A DNA stretch of 64,000 nucleotides, taken from positions 159,900 to 223,899 of the forward strand of contig CANMMF010000009.1 in assembly GCA_947498985.1 (NCBI GenBank), written 5' to 3'. Numbering within the stretch: the first letter of the stretch is position 1; the number at the start of each line of letters is the position of its first letter. Below are positions 17,976 through 26,849 of this stretch, piece by piece. Position numbers and translations under genes: made by a program. The DNA is from an uncultured Paracoccaceae bacterium (lineage in GTDB: Bacteria; Pseudomonadota; Alphaproteobacteria; Rhodobacterales; Rhodobacteraceae). The notes beneath the pieces were generated by a model, which was not told the DNA's origin, searched no databases, and saw nothing but the letters and a program-made list of their open reading frames with translations.

Positions 17976-19673
17976 CTAATTCGCCACTTGCTCGCGCAGG
18001 ATCGAGGCTGTCAGCGACACCATGAGATAGGCACCCGCAAAGATCAGGAACGCCAGGATGGTGTTTTCGAACTTGCGCGGATAGCTGGGATCTTCGGAGG
18101 CCACGGGCACCACCGAGGTGGTCAGGTAGCGGGCCTGGCTGTCGGCGTCGCGGCGGGCCTGCTCCAGCCGTTCGAGCGCGGTTTGCAGCATCATGTCTCG
18201 GGTCGCGAGGTCGGCTTCCGCCAGTTTGATCTGGATGGCCTTTTCGGCCAGCGAATCCTCACCCGTTGTGGCGGTGGTCATGGCGTTGTTGAGCTCGATC
18301 AGCAGCGCTTCGAGACGGCGCACATCGCCTCTCGCGCCATCGACCTTGGCGGCGTTGGGGCGGCGGTTGTCCAGCAGCGCCTGCAATTGCAGCTGCTTTT
18401 CCTGAAGCTGCACCTCGATATTGTTGACCTGCCCGCGCAGGGCGGCGATCCGGCCTTCGGGGTCGATGATCGCGCCTTCCTGCTGCAGCCGCACCAGCGT
18501 TTCCTGCGCCTCGCGGCGGGCCAAATCGGCCTCGATCAACCCTTTTTCGGCATCCTCGACCGCGTTGGAGCGTTTGCGCAGCGACAGGTTGTCGACGCGT
18601 TCCTCGGCATAGCCGATCAGGGCTTCGCTGAACTCCGCGGCAATTTCGGGATCGGCGGCCATGATCTCCATCCGGATGACGCCTTCGGTGGGGTCATACC
18701 CGATCTCGATATTGCGCTTGTAGAGCTTGAAGGCGGCCTCGTTCGAGGGGGAGCTGTCGAGCCGCTGGATCGGGTCGATCCAGTCCTGCGTGAAATGCGC
18801 CTTGAAGCCGACATCCTGATCGAGTCGCAGCATCGCGTCCTTGGACATCAGGTAGGATTGCACCGCGATGGCATCCTGGTTTGTCGCAAACTGGGTGCCG
18901 GAAAAGAGGCTGCCCATGGCGCCGCCCGAGCTCTCGGCCTTGAGGATCAGGAACTCCGACTTGGTGGCGTACATGGGGGTTGCGACGGCGTAGAAGTAAT
19001 AGCCCGCGATGAGCGTGGGCAGACCGACGAAAAAGGCCAGCCGCGTCAGCAGCAACGCCACCTTGCGGCGGCGGCGCTTGGTAAGATCTTTCTGGATCTG
19101 CCGGATTTCGGCGGCGCGCCGGTCCGCCGGGCTTTTGGTTTCGGTCGAGGGCAGTTGCTGCTTTTGCACCGGGACGGTTTGCGGCAGCTGCACCTTCTGG
19201 CGTTCGGGCTGCGGCTCCGCCGGTTTGGCCGCATCCTCGCGACCGGCTGTGACGGCGCGCCCCTCGTCGGGCACCACAAGCTCCAGCATGTTTGTGCGCT
19301 GGAACGGGTCGATGCCGCGCGCGCGCAGCAGCCGGACCGCGTCGAAATCCGATGTCGGCGCCAGCCCGTGTTTCTGGGCCACGCGGCGCGCCATGCGCAA
19401 TTGCCGGCCGGTCAGACCTTCACGGCGGATGGCGTCCATGTCGAGCTCGCCCGCGACCTGCGCGGCAGAGCTGACCTCTCCGCTGCGCATCTCGGGACCG
19501 GCGATCTTTTCCGGGCGGGGCGGCGTCTCTGCCGCAGGCCGTTGCGGGGCGGGGGTGCTGCGCGCGGCTTGCGGCGCACGTTCCGCGCCGGGGGCAGGGC
19601 GTGCGGATGCCGCCGCCTCCGCGCTCGCGGACCGCCGGATGCGGAATTTCTTAGCCTTGGGTTTCGTAGTCAT
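17976..19673 (-). CDS. Capsule polysaccharide export inner-membrane protein, KpsE/RkpR-like
   Basis: 565-aa Wzz/KpsE-like polysaccharide co-polymerase of the capsule ABC export system. After a long charged, proline- and alanine-rich N-terminal region (about residues 1-200) comes a first membrane helix (LAFFVGLPTLIAGYYFYAV). A periplasmic domain with long coiled coils (about 370-510, EAQETLVRLQQEGAII region) follows, then a C-terminal helix (ILAFLIFAGAYLMVSLTASIL). KpsE/BexC/CtrB proteins are usually about 380 residues; the extra N terminus is unusual. The start overlaps the end of the ATPase gene by 23 bp. Confidence 0.85.
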   Translation of the reverse strand: MTTKPKAKKFRIRRSASAEAAASARPAPGAERAPQAARSTPAPQRPAAETPPRPEKIAGPEMRSGEVSSAAQVAGELDMDAIRREGLTGRQLRMARRVAQKHGLAPTSDFDAVRLLRARGIDPFQRTNMLELVVPDEGRAVTAGREDAAKPAEPQPERQKVQLPQTVPVQKQQLPSTETKSPADRRAAEIRQIQKDLTKRRRRKVALLLTRLAFFVGLPTLIAGYYFYAVATPMYATKSEFLILKAESSGGAMGSLFSGTQFATNQDAIAVQSYLMSKDAMLRLDQDVGFKAHFTQDWIDPIQRLDSSPSNEAAFKLYKRNIEIGYDPTEGVIRMEIMAADPEIAAEFSEALIGYAEERVDNLSLRKRSNAVEDAEKGLIEADLARREAQETLVRLQQEGAIIDPEGRIAALRGQVNNIEVQLQEKQLQLQALLDNRRPNAAKVDGARGDVRRLEALLIELNNAMTTATTGEDSLAEKAIQIKLAEADLATRDMMLQTALERLEQARRDADSQARYLTTSVVPVASEDPSYPRKFENTILAFLIFAGAYLMVSLTASILREQVAN

Positions 19674-20310
19674 AGAGCTGCTTCGCTTCTTCCAAGGTGT
19701 CAAACATGTGCAGGCGCCCATCCATCAGGACCGCGGCCTTGCGTGCAAATTTCTCCAGGATCTGCGCCTGGTGCGACACGATGATGATCGTCGTGGTGCG
19801 CAACCGTTCGGCCAGTATGTCGCCTGCCTTGCGGTTGAAGTCCATGTCGGTCGAATTCGGCATGCCTTCGTCGATGAGATACATGTCGAAATCGAGCGCC
19901 AGCATCAGCGAAAACGTGAACCGCGCGCGCATGCCCGACGAATAGGTGCCGATGGGCTGGTCGAAATACTCTTCCAGCCCGCAGAGCCAGCGGCAGAAGC
20001 TTTCGACATAGTCCGGATCCAGCCCGTAGAGCCGCGCGATGTAACGGGCGTTTTCGCGCGCCGAGATCTTCGAGACGACGCCGCCCATATAGCCCAGCGG
20101 AAAGGACACGCGGCAATTGCGGCGGATTTCGCCCTCATCGGGTTTTTCCAGTCCGGCCATCATGCGGATCAACGTGGTCTTGCCGGTGCCGTTGGGTGCC
20201 AGGACACCGAGGCTTTCGCCCAGCTCGACACGGAAGGACACCCGGTCAAGGATTACCTTGCGTTGGGTGCCGGTCCAGAAGGACTTGCTAACCATGTCGA
20301 ACTCTAGCAT
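19651..20310 (-). CDS. kpsT: Capsule polysaccharide ABC exporter ATPase, KpsT-like
   Basis: 219-aa ATPase of the KpsT/CtrD/BexA type. Walker A LAPNGTGKTT, signature YSSGMRARF, Walker B MYLIDEGMP and H-loop VSHQAQ are visible. KpsT works with the permease KpsM to push capsular polysaccharide through the inner membrane, and KpsE then links to the outer-membrane exporter. KpsM is not found beside it: upstream is about 340 bp of non-coding DNA and then an unrelated permease. Confidence 0.88.
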   Translation of the reverse strand: MLEFDMVSKSFWTGTQRKVILDRVSFRVELGESLGVLAPNGTGKTTLIRMMAGLEKPDEGEIRRNCRVSFPLGYMGGVVSKISARENARYIARLYGLDPDYVESFCRWLCGLEEYFDQPIGTYSSGMRARFTFSLMLALDFDMYLIDEGMPNSTDMDFNRKAGDILAERLRTTTIIIVSHQAQILEKFARKAAVLMDGRLHMFDTLEEAKQLYDYETQG

Positions 20311-20651
20311 CGCTATGCCCTGGACTACTCATCTCTCCCAACAGGGAGCGGGTGCCGTGTTAGGTTGCGAATTTGTCCACATTATGGCCCCGTGCGGAAA
20401 CAAAAACAACGCGAGCCCCGGATTATCCGCGGTTCGGCGCAACAATACCCGGGCAAAGACGCAAGTAAGGTTAACGCGGACGGAAATTGCGCCCGGGATG
20501 GTGATTTTGGTTCATTTCCAGCCGGATGGCGCGCGGTCGGGTCTCACCGGGACCGGCCATCGCCGGGTGTCAGCGCCGCGTTCCTGCGCTCGAATACGAT
20601 ATCCCGGCAGCGCGCCCGGCCAACCCACCGGGCGCCCGCGCGGCGCCCGAC
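20311..20651. other. Non-coding stretch upstream of kpsT
   Basis: About 340 bp with no supported gene. It must hold the leftward promoter of the kpsT-kpsE pair and the end of the DUF318 permease transcript. A GC-rich hairpin (GGGCGCC...GGGCGCCC) lies near 20615-20640 without a T-run. Confidence 0.4.
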
Positions 20652-21674
20652 CTACGCGATGGCCGCCCAGGCGAGCCCCGCCATCACCGATCCGACAAAG
20701 GCAAAGCCCAGATAGGCCGAGAAGACCCGCGGTTTCACCAGGGCCCAGACCGCGATGGCTGCGGGAATGCAGCTGACGCCGCCGGCCAGAACAAAGCTCA
20801 TCGCCGCCCCTTGCGCCATGCCCTGCGCCAGCAGCGCGTCGATCATCGGCACGGCCGCATAGCCGTTGAGATAGGCCGGCGCGCCGATCAGCGCCCCCAG
20901 CAGCACCGGGGTGATGCCGTCTCCGCCCAGCACGCCCGCAATCGCATCGGCCGGTACATAGCGCAGCATGACCGCCTCGATCACATAGGCCAGCGTCAGC
21001 CATTTCAGCAAGAAGAGCCCGTTATCCAGTGCCGTGTCGCGGAAGGTCTCGCGGCGGTCCGCGCTCTGCCAGAAGGCCCAGACCGGCGCGCCGCTGAACG
21101 GCTTCTTGACCCCGCAGCAGCCGCCGATCTGCGGGCGTTCGCGCAACGGGTCAACAAAGACCGGGGTCCGGGCCAGCACCATGGTGCCAAAGCCGCCGAG
21201 CAGCCCCAGGCCAATGGCGGCCGCCGCCTTGGCCAGCGCAAAATCGAACCCGAGCGTGCCCGCGGTGATGGCGAACATCGCAGGGTCCATCAGTGGCGAG
21301 GCCAGCCAGAACGCCATGACCGCGCTCAGCGGTGCGCCGACCGCGAGAAGCGCTGCGATGAAGGGAATGACCTCGCAGGAACAGAACGGTGCCAGCCCGC
21401 CCAGCAGCGCGGCGAGCACGATCATCCGCAGCTCGCGGCCCTCGAAGGCGCGGGCCAGCAAGGTCTCGGCCCCGGTTGCCTTGAGATAGGCAACCGCAAA
21501 GACCGCAAACAGGATGAACGGCGCCGTGTGCAGGAGCGCGTTTGCGGCAAAGGTCACGGTGGGCCAGGCTTGCGGCGGGTCGAACAGAGCCACCAGCGCA
21601 ACGATGACGATGCTGGCGAGCCAGGCTCTCGGCACCGAAGGCAGGCGTCTGGCGGGTGTGGTTGTGTCAGCCAT
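20652..21674 (-). CDS. Permease of the UPF0718/DUF318 (ArsP-like) family
   Basis: 340-aa membrane protein with about eight helices and the family hallmark LAPFCSCEVIPF near residue 95, plus a second conserved GAPAYLNGYAAVP segment. Related ArsP proteins export trivalent organoarsenicals; other members have unknown substrates. A cysteine pair GGCCGV lies in the cytoplasmic loop and could bind metal. The ATG at 21674 overlaps the end of the ArsR gene by 8 bp, so regulator and permease are cotranscribed, supporting a metalloid-efflux role. Confidence 0.8.
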   Translation of the reverse strand: MADTTTPARRLPSVPRAWLASIVIVALVALFDPPQAWPTVTFAANALLHTAPFILFAVFAVAYLKATGAETLLARAFEGRELRMIVLAALLGGLAPFCSCEVIPFIAALLAVGAPLSAVMAFWLASPLMDPAMFAITAGTLGFDFALAKAAAAIGLGLLGGFGTMVLARTPVFVDPLRERPQIGGCCGVKKPFSGAPVWAFWQSADRRETFRDTALDNGLFLLKWLTLAYVIEAVMLRYVPADAIAGVLGGDGITPVLLGALIGAPAYLNGYAAVPMIDALLAQGMAQGAAMSFVLAGGVSCIPAAIAVWALVKPRVFSAYLGFAFVGSVMAGLAWAAIA

Positions 21675-22005
21675 GGGCGTGCCCTCCGTCCGGCGCATCG
21701 GCGCAGCACTGTCGCAAGAGGTAATCCGACAGCGCGCGCACTTCGTCATAGGCAGCGCCGGCGCAGATGATGCTGCGCCCCTGCCGTGCCTGCCGCACCA
21801 GCCCGGCGGTGGTCAGGATCTTGAGGTGATGCGTCAGCGTGGAGCCGGTGATCCCGGTCTTTTCGCCCAGCCCGCCCATGCTCAACCCGTCCGGACCGGC
21901 GCGCACCAGCGCTTCGAGCACGGCAAGGCGTTGTTCGGATCCAAGCGCCGCAAATTTCGACGCGGCGGTAACGGGCGTGAGGGCAGGGGGCGTATTCATT
22001 TTCAT
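21667..22005 (-). CDS. ArsR/SmtB-family repressor
   Basis: 112 aa with a single winged helix (LGEKTGITGSTLTHHLKILTTAGLVRQARQGRS). The classical ELCVCDLL metal site of ArsR is missing. Instead two adjacent cysteines (RQCC) and a His-containing tail (GGHAHG) at the C terminus could form another sensor site. It is the first gene of the two-gene unit with the DUF318 permease and most likely represses it. The AT-rich stretch 22006-22040 is its likely promoter/operator region. Confidence 0.85.
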   Translation of the reverse strand: MKMNTPPALTPVTAASKFAALGSEQRLAVLEALVRAGPDGLSMGGLGEKTGITGSTLTHHLKILTTAGLVRQARQGRSIICAGAAYDEVRALSDYLLRQCCADAPDGGHAHG

Positions 22006-22114
22006 GATTTTAGAAATATAGAAATCTTCTTACAGCGCAAGCTTTATTTTGAGACCCCTGAAAATGTCACCGGGGCGTTTCCCCACGCTTCGGATTGCCC
22101 TAGCTCCTACCCCC

Positions 22115-22714
22115 ATGGACCAGTTGAAAACCGACCTCAGGGCCTGCCGCTTGTGTGCAGAGCGCTTTGCCGCAACGGCAACGGCGCACCCGCCACGGCC
22201 TGTGGTCTGGTTCCGCCCGCAGGCGCGACTGGTGATTGCCAGTCAGGCGCCGGGCCTGCGCGCGCATGATGCCGGTGTGCCGTTCCACGACCCCTCCGGT
22301 GTGCGCCTGCGGGCGTGGCTGGGGCTGGACGAGCAGGCGTTCTACGACCGGTCCCGCGTCGCCATCGTGCCGATGGGGTTTTGTTTTCCGGGCTATGACG
22401 CCAATGGCTCGGACCTGCCGCCGCCCGCGCTGTGTCGGCAAACCTGGCACGCGGAGATCTTTGCCGGGCTGCCGAATGTGCGGCTGAAGCTGCTGATCGG
22501 CGGTCATGCGCAGCGCTACCATCTCGGCACGCGCGACGGGGTGACAAAGACGGTGCGGCGCTGGCGCGACTTTCTGCCCGACGCGATGCCCTTGCCGCAT
22601 CCGTCCTGGCGCAATACCGCTTGGCTCAAGCGCAACCCGTGGTTCGAGACCGACTGCCTGCCGGTGCTGCGCGCCCGTGTCCGAGAGGTGATGGATGACC
22701 GAGACCCCGATTGA
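22115..22714 (+). CDS. Uracil-DNA glycosylase superfamily protein
   Basis: 199 aa. An N-terminal CRLCAERF cysteine pair, then ASQAPGLRAHDAGVPFHDPSG, which corresponds to the active-site motif 1 of family 4/5-like UDG superfamily proteins, and a late HPSWRNTAW (HPS motif). Members excise damaged bases or have unknown roles; the first-motif catalytic residue is not the canonical one, so activity is open. The ATG at 22115 fits the family N terminus. It overlaps the SseB-like gene by 20 bp. Confidence 0.75.
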   Translation: MDQLKTDLRACRLCAERFAATATAHPPRPVVWFRPQARLVIASQAPGLRAHDAGVPFHDPSGVRLRAWLGLDEQAFYDRSRVAIVPMGFCFPGYDANGSDLPPPALCRQTWHAEIFAGLPNVRLKLLIGGHAQRYHLGTRDGVTKTVRRWRDFLPDAMPLPHPSWRNTAWLKRNPWFETDCLPVLRARVREVMDDRDPD

Positions 22715-23483
22715 CCGCGCCCATGCCGCGATGCAATCCGCGCCCGAGGATGACACGGCGCGCCTGCGGTTTTACGAACGGCTCGCCGATGCGGAGCTGT
22801 TCATCCTGCTCACCGAAGAGGCGCAGGGCGATGCCATCTCGCCCGAAATCTTCGATCTGCAGGACGAGCGGTTCGTTCTGGGCTTTGATCGCGAGGAGCG
22901 GCTGTCGGCATTTGCGGGTCGCCCGGTGCCATATGCGGCGCTGTCGGGGCGCGCGCTGGCACAGATGATGACGGGGCAGGGGATCGGGCTGGCGCTCAAC
23001 CTCGATGTCGCCCCGTCGGCCATCCTGCTGCCAGATGCCGCGCTGGGCTGGCTGGTGGACACGTTGGGGCATGGCCCGTCCGAGGGTGAAGCCCGGCCCG
23101 AACGCCTGTCCGCCCCGCGCGATATCCCCGAACGGCTGTTGCAGTCGCTGGACACCAAGCTGGCCGCCGCGGCGGGGCTCGCGCGCAAGGCCTATCTCGC
23201 GCATGTGAGCTATGCACATGGCGGGCAGGGCCATCTTCTGGCGCTCACCGGCACGGTCCCCGGCGCCGAGCCCGCCCTGGCGCGCGCCATCAACGAAGCG
23301 CTGGTGTTCTCAGGGCTCGATGCGGGTGCGCTGGACGTGACCTTCCTTGCGGACAGCGATCCGATGACCGCGGAAGTCGCGCGTGTCGCCATTCGCTTCG
23401 ATCTGCCGGAGCCCGAGACCCCGCAGCGCCTGCAACCGCTGGCGCCCGGCATGGATCCCGAAAAACCACCGAAACTGCGCTGA
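22695..23483 (+). CDS. SseB-family protein
   Basis: 262-aa soluble protein resembling the SseB N-terminal domain family (residues ~25-120, including LADAELFILLTEEAQG and GFDREERLSAFAG) and a C-terminal SseB-like region (about 150-240). The family function is poorly known; E. coli SseB affects serine sensitivity. It overlaps the upstream UDG-like gene, indicating one transcript. Confidence 0.75.
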   Translation: MTETPIDRAHAAMQSAPEDDTARLRFYERLADAELFILLTEEAQGDAISPEIFDLQDERFVLGFDREERLSAFAGRPVPYAALSGRALAQMMTGQGIGLALNLDVAPSAILLPDAALGWLVDTLGHGPSEGEARPERLSAPRDIPERLLQSLDTKLAAAAGLARKAYLAHVSYAHGGQGHLLALTGTVPGAEPALARAINEALVFSGLDAGALDVTFLADSDPMTAEVARVAIRFDLPEPETPQRLQPLAPGMDPEKPPKLR

Positions 23484-23650
23484 ACGCGCGTTTCGTCAGG
23501 AACCAGGCCCACACAACCGCCCGCAGCTATGAATCAGACCGTATGTCGGGTTCGGAACAGCACAGCTCGCGCGTCCCGCCGCTTCTCTGGTTCTGAAATA
23601 CTGCGGGGGAGTCGCAAGCTTGCTTGTGACGGGGGCAGCGCCCCCTCTTC

Positions 23651-23701
23651 CGCGCGCGTGTCTCACACGCGCGCGGATCGGATCGCCAACGGCGATCCGA
23701 T
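23651..23701. terminator. Two tandem strong hairpins between convergent genes
   Basis: First stem: 11-bp arms (CGCGCGCGTGT / ACACGCGCGCG) with loop CTC at 23651-23675. Second stem: ATCGGATCGCC / GGCGATCCGAT with loop AAC at 23677-23701. They lie between the ends of the SseB-like gene and icd, which converge. No T-run follows, so termination is inferred from location only. Confidence 0.45.
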
Positions 23702-23748
23702 AATGGCGAACCAGACCCCGGCCTGACCGGACCTCGCGGAATTCAGCC

Positions 23749-25953
23749 TCAGCCGATGATCCCGTTGAGTGTCGCCGAGGGGCGCATCACCGCTGCCGTC
23801 TTCTCCGGGTCGGTGTGGTAATAGCCACCCAGATCGGCCGGGCTGCCCTGCGCGGCGGCAAGCTCGGTGACGATCTGCTCTTCCCTGGCCCCCAGCGCCT
23901 CTGCCACCGGGTCGAAATGCGCGGCCATTTCGGCATCGTCGGTCTGCGCGGCCAGCGCCTCTGCCCAGTAGCGCGCAAACCAGTAATGGCTGTCGCGGTT
24001 GTCCGGCTCGCCGACCTTGCGCGACGGCGAGCGGCCGTGATCGAGGATGCCCTGCGTTGCCGCATCCACCGCCTTGCCAAGCACCTTTGCCTTGGCATTG
24101 CCCGTCTGGTCGGCCAGAAACTGCAGGCTTTCCCCCAGCGCGCAGAACTCGCCAAGGCTGTCCCACCGCAGATGGTTTTCCTTCTGCAGCTGTTGCACAT
24201 GTTTGGGTGCCGAGCCGCCCGCGCCGGTCTCGAAGAGCCCGCCGCCCTGCATCAGCTTGACGATGGAGAGCATCTTGGCCGACGTCGCCAGTTCGAGGAT
24301 CGGGAAGAGATCGGTCAGGTAGTCGCGCAGCACGTTGCCGGTGATCGCGATGGAATTCTCGCCTTTTGTGATCGTCTCCAGCGTGGCGCGTGTCGCGTCG
24401 CGCGGAGCCATGATGCGGAACCTGTCGGCCACGCCCTTGGCCTCGAGGATCGGTCTGACATAGGCGATCAGCTCCGCATCATGCGCGCGGGACTCGTCCA
24501 GCCAGAAGATCGCCTCGCAGCCTTCCGCCTTCTGACGGTCGATGGCGAGATTTACCCAATCCTCGATCGGGGCCTTGCGCGCCGAGGCAGAGCGCCAGAT
24601 ATCGCCCGTCTCGACCTGGTGTTCATGCAGCACCGATCCGTCCGCCAGCACCATCTTCACCGTGCCGTCGGCGGGGATCTCGAAGGTCGTCGGGTGCGAT
24701 CCGTATTCCTCCGCCTTCTGCGCCATCAGCCCGATATTCTGCACCGTGCCCGCGGTGGCGGGGTCGAGCTTGCCGTTCTCCTTGAAGAACCGGATCGTCT
24801 CGTCATAGACCGGCGCGTAGGAGTTGTCGGGGATAACGCAATTGGCGTCCGCCTCCTTGCCATCCGGCCCCCAACCCTTGCCGCCGGCGCGGATCAGCGC
24901 GGGCATCGAGGCGTCGATGATCACATCCGAAGGTACGTGCAGGTTGGTGATGCCGCGGTCGCTGTCGACCATGTACATCGGCGGGCGTTCGGCCATGACC
25001 TTGTCGATGGCGGCCTTGATCTCGGCATTGTCCTTCACCCGCTCCAGCAGATCGCCGAGGCCCGAATTGGGGTTCACCCCCAGCGATTTCAGCGCGTCGC
25101 CATGCGCCTCGAAAACCGGCTTCAGATACGCCTTGACCGCATGGCCGAAGATGATCGGGTCCGAGACCTTCATCATCGTGGCCTTCATATGCAGCGAAAA
25201 GAGCGTGCCCTCATCCTTGGTCTTTGCAATCTCGTCTTCCAGAAACGCGTCCAGCGCCCTGGCGGACATGTAGGTGGCATCGACCACCGTGCCCGCGGGG
25301 TAGCTCAGCCCGTCTTTCAGCACCGTCTCGGTGCCGTCTTCGGCCACATGCACGATCCTGGCCGAGGTTTCTGCAGGCAGCGTTGCGGAGACCTCGTTGG
25401 AGAAGAAATCGCCGCTCGACATGGAGGCGACGCGGGTCTGGCTGTCGGCGGTCCAGTCGCCCATCCGGTGCGGGTTGGCCTGGGCGAATTTCTTGACCGC
25501 AACCGCGGCGCGGCGGTCGGAATTGCCTTCGCGCAGCACCGGGTTCACGGCCGAGCCCTTGATGCTGTCATATTTTGCACGGATGGCCTTTTCTTCATCG
25601 GTCTCCGGGGCGTCGGGGTAGTCGGGCAGCGCGTAGCCCTGCGCCTGAAGCTCTTTGACCGCGGCCACCAGCTGCGGCACGGAGGCCGAGATGTTTGGCA
25701 GCTTGATCACGTTTGCCTCGGGTGTCTTCACCAGCTTGCCCAGTTCAGCGAGCTCATCGTTCTGGCGCTGTGCCTCGGTGAGGTGATCGGGAAAGGTCGC
25801 GATGATCCGGCCCGCCAGCGAGATGTCCTTGGTGCCGACGGAGACGCCCGCGGCAGAGGCGAATTTCTGAATGATCGGCAGGAACGAGGCCGAGGCCAGC
25901 TCAGGCGCTTCGTCCACCTTGGTGTAGATGATATCGGGGGTTGTGTCGGACAT
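23749..25953 (-). CDS. icd: Isocitrate dehydrogenase (NADP+), monomeric type
   Basis: 734 aa, the usual length of the monomeric IDH (about 740). It oxidises isocitrate to 2-oxoglutarate with NADP+ in the TCA cycle. Recognisable family segments include [14 protein letters not shown] at the N terminus, [17 protein letters not shown] near 140 and [19 protein letters not shown] near 375. The gene stands alone; a promoter region with an imperfect palindrome (ATAC-AGTG-GTAT near 26020) lies upstream. Confidence 0.95.
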   Translation of the reverse strand: MSDTTPDIIYTKVDEAPELASASFLPIIQKFASAAGVSVGTKDISLAGRIIATFPDHLTEAQRQNDELAELGKLVKTPEANVIKLPNISASVPQLVAAVKELQAQGYALPDYPDAPETDEEKAIRAKYDSIKGSAVNPVLREGNSDRRAAVAVKKFAQANPHRMGDWTADSQTRVASMSSGDFFSNEVSATLPAETSARIVHVAEDGTETVLKDGLSYPAGTVVDATYMSARALDAFLEDEIAKTKDEGTLFSLHMKATMMKVSDPIIFGHAVKAYLKPVFEAHGDALKSLGVNPNSGLGDLLERVKDNAEIKAAIDKVMAERPPMYMVDSDRGITNLHVPSDVIIDASMPALIRAGGKGWGPDGKEADANCVIPDNSYAPVYDETIRFFKENGKLDPATAGTVQNIGLMAQKAEEYGSHPTTFEIPADGTVKMVLADGSVLHEHQVETGDIWRSASARKAPIEDWVNLAIDRQKAEGCEAIFWLDESRAHDAELIAYVRPILEAKGVADRFRIMAPRDATRATLETITKGENSIAITGNVLRDYLTDLFPILELATSAKMLSIVKLMQGGGLFETGAGGSAPKHVQQLQKENHLRWDSLGEFCALGESLQFLADQTGNAKAKVLGKAVDAATQGILDHGRSPSRKVGEPDNRDSHYWFARYWAEALAAQTDDAEMAAHFDPVAEALGAREEQIVTELAAAQGSPADLGGYYHTDPEKTAAVMRPSATLNGIIG

Positions 25954-26341
25954 GGGGAATCCCTCCTTGATCGGCTTGGGGCTGTCCTACGCCAAACCGC
26001 CGCTCAGGTAAACCGCATACAGTGGTATACATTGCCGCAAGCTGTGCTGTGAGGCAGGGGAAGACGCTGAATGGCGCTCATTTCCGGCACCTGTTGGAGC
26101 CGTGCGGGCTGTAGGGCGCGCGATAAGGCGCGTATCACATGGTGTGTCAGGCGTGCGGCGTGGCGGATTTCATAGCGGCTGACCGCTGGAAGGGCCCGCA
26201 CGACTGTGCTCAGGTTGCGCGAGGCAGGCGAAGGATATCCGGGCAGGCGTCTTTTGCGCCATGAGGCGAGCCCCAGCCTGCAAGGCCGCAGCCTTGGACA
26301 AGACGGTCCCGGACCGGAGCAACCACAGACGGAGCTTGAAG
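25954..26341. other. Non-coding stretch upstream of icd and of the VOC gene
   Basis: Divergent promoter region of about 390 bp. The icd side has GGAGGGATTCCCC-like ribosome-site bases near 25957-25965 and a short palindrome around 26020. No further gene is convincing; minus-strand open frames here look like noise. Confidence 0.4.
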
Positions 26342-26722
26342 ATGATCGCGCATATGCATTTGTTCGTTTCCGACTACGCACGCTCCAAAACCTTCTACGC
26401 GCGTGTCCTCGCGCCCTTGGGATACGCCAATAGCATGGAGGACGAAGACGCCGCCGGTTTCCATGACGGCAAAAACACCGATTTCTGGATTGTCCGCGAA
26501 AAGTCCGTCATCCCGACCCATGTCGCGTTCGAAGCGAAGAGCCGGGAAGAGGTCGAGGCATTCCATGCAACCGCTTTGGCGGAGGGTGCCGTCGACAATG
26601 GCGCGCCAGGATATCGCGCACGATACTGGCCGGGGTATTACGCCGCGTTTGTCCTCGACCCTGACGGGCACAATATCGAAGCCGTGTGGTACGACCGCTC
26701 CAGGGTCTCCGATCCCGCATGA
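26342..26722 (+). CDS. VOC/glyoxalase-family protein
   Basis: 126-aa protein of the vicinal oxygen chelate fold, as in small glyoxalase/bleomycin-resistance-like proteins. HMHLFVSDYARSKTFYARVLAPLGY forms the first beta-alpha-beta-beta-beta module and FVLDPDGHNIEAVW the end of the second, with the usual Glu metal ligand. The ATG at 26342 has GGAG upstream. A strong rightward terminator follows. Substrate unknown. Confidence 0.85.
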   Translation: MIAHMHLFVSDYARSKTFYARVLAPLGYANSMEDEDAAGFHDGKNTDFWIVREKSVIPTHVAFEAKSREEVEAFHATALAEGAVDNGAPGYRARYWPGYYAAFVLDPDGHNIEAVWYDRSRVSDPA

Positions 26723-26806
26723 CGGCTTGCCCGGTCGGGCTGCAGCCTGGTCAGCAAGGCCGCGCGACGCGGAGGGTTGCGCCGATCTGAGCGGATCATC
26801 CAATGA

Positions 26807-26838
26807 GCCCCGCCGGATGATCGGCGGGGCGCGTTTTG
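26807..26838 (+). terminator. Rho-independent terminator
   Basis: GCCCCGCCG, loop GATGAT, CGGCGGGGC, then GCGTTTTG. It stands 85 bp after the VOC gene and just before the convergent end of the pyrimidine operon. Confidence 0.75.
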
Positions 26839-26849
26839 TTCGGGCCGTC

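Noticed and set aside
17940..19784. 614-codon plus-strand open frame across the kpsE-like gene
   Set aside because: Antisense shadow of a clear KpsE-like gene; rich in His, Gly, Arg and Leu with no family features, as expected from high-GC complement frames.
23815..26052. 745-codon plus-strand open frame opposite icd
   Set aside because: Antisense shadow of an unmistakable monomeric isocitrate dehydrogenase; composition is typical of a GC-driven complement frame.
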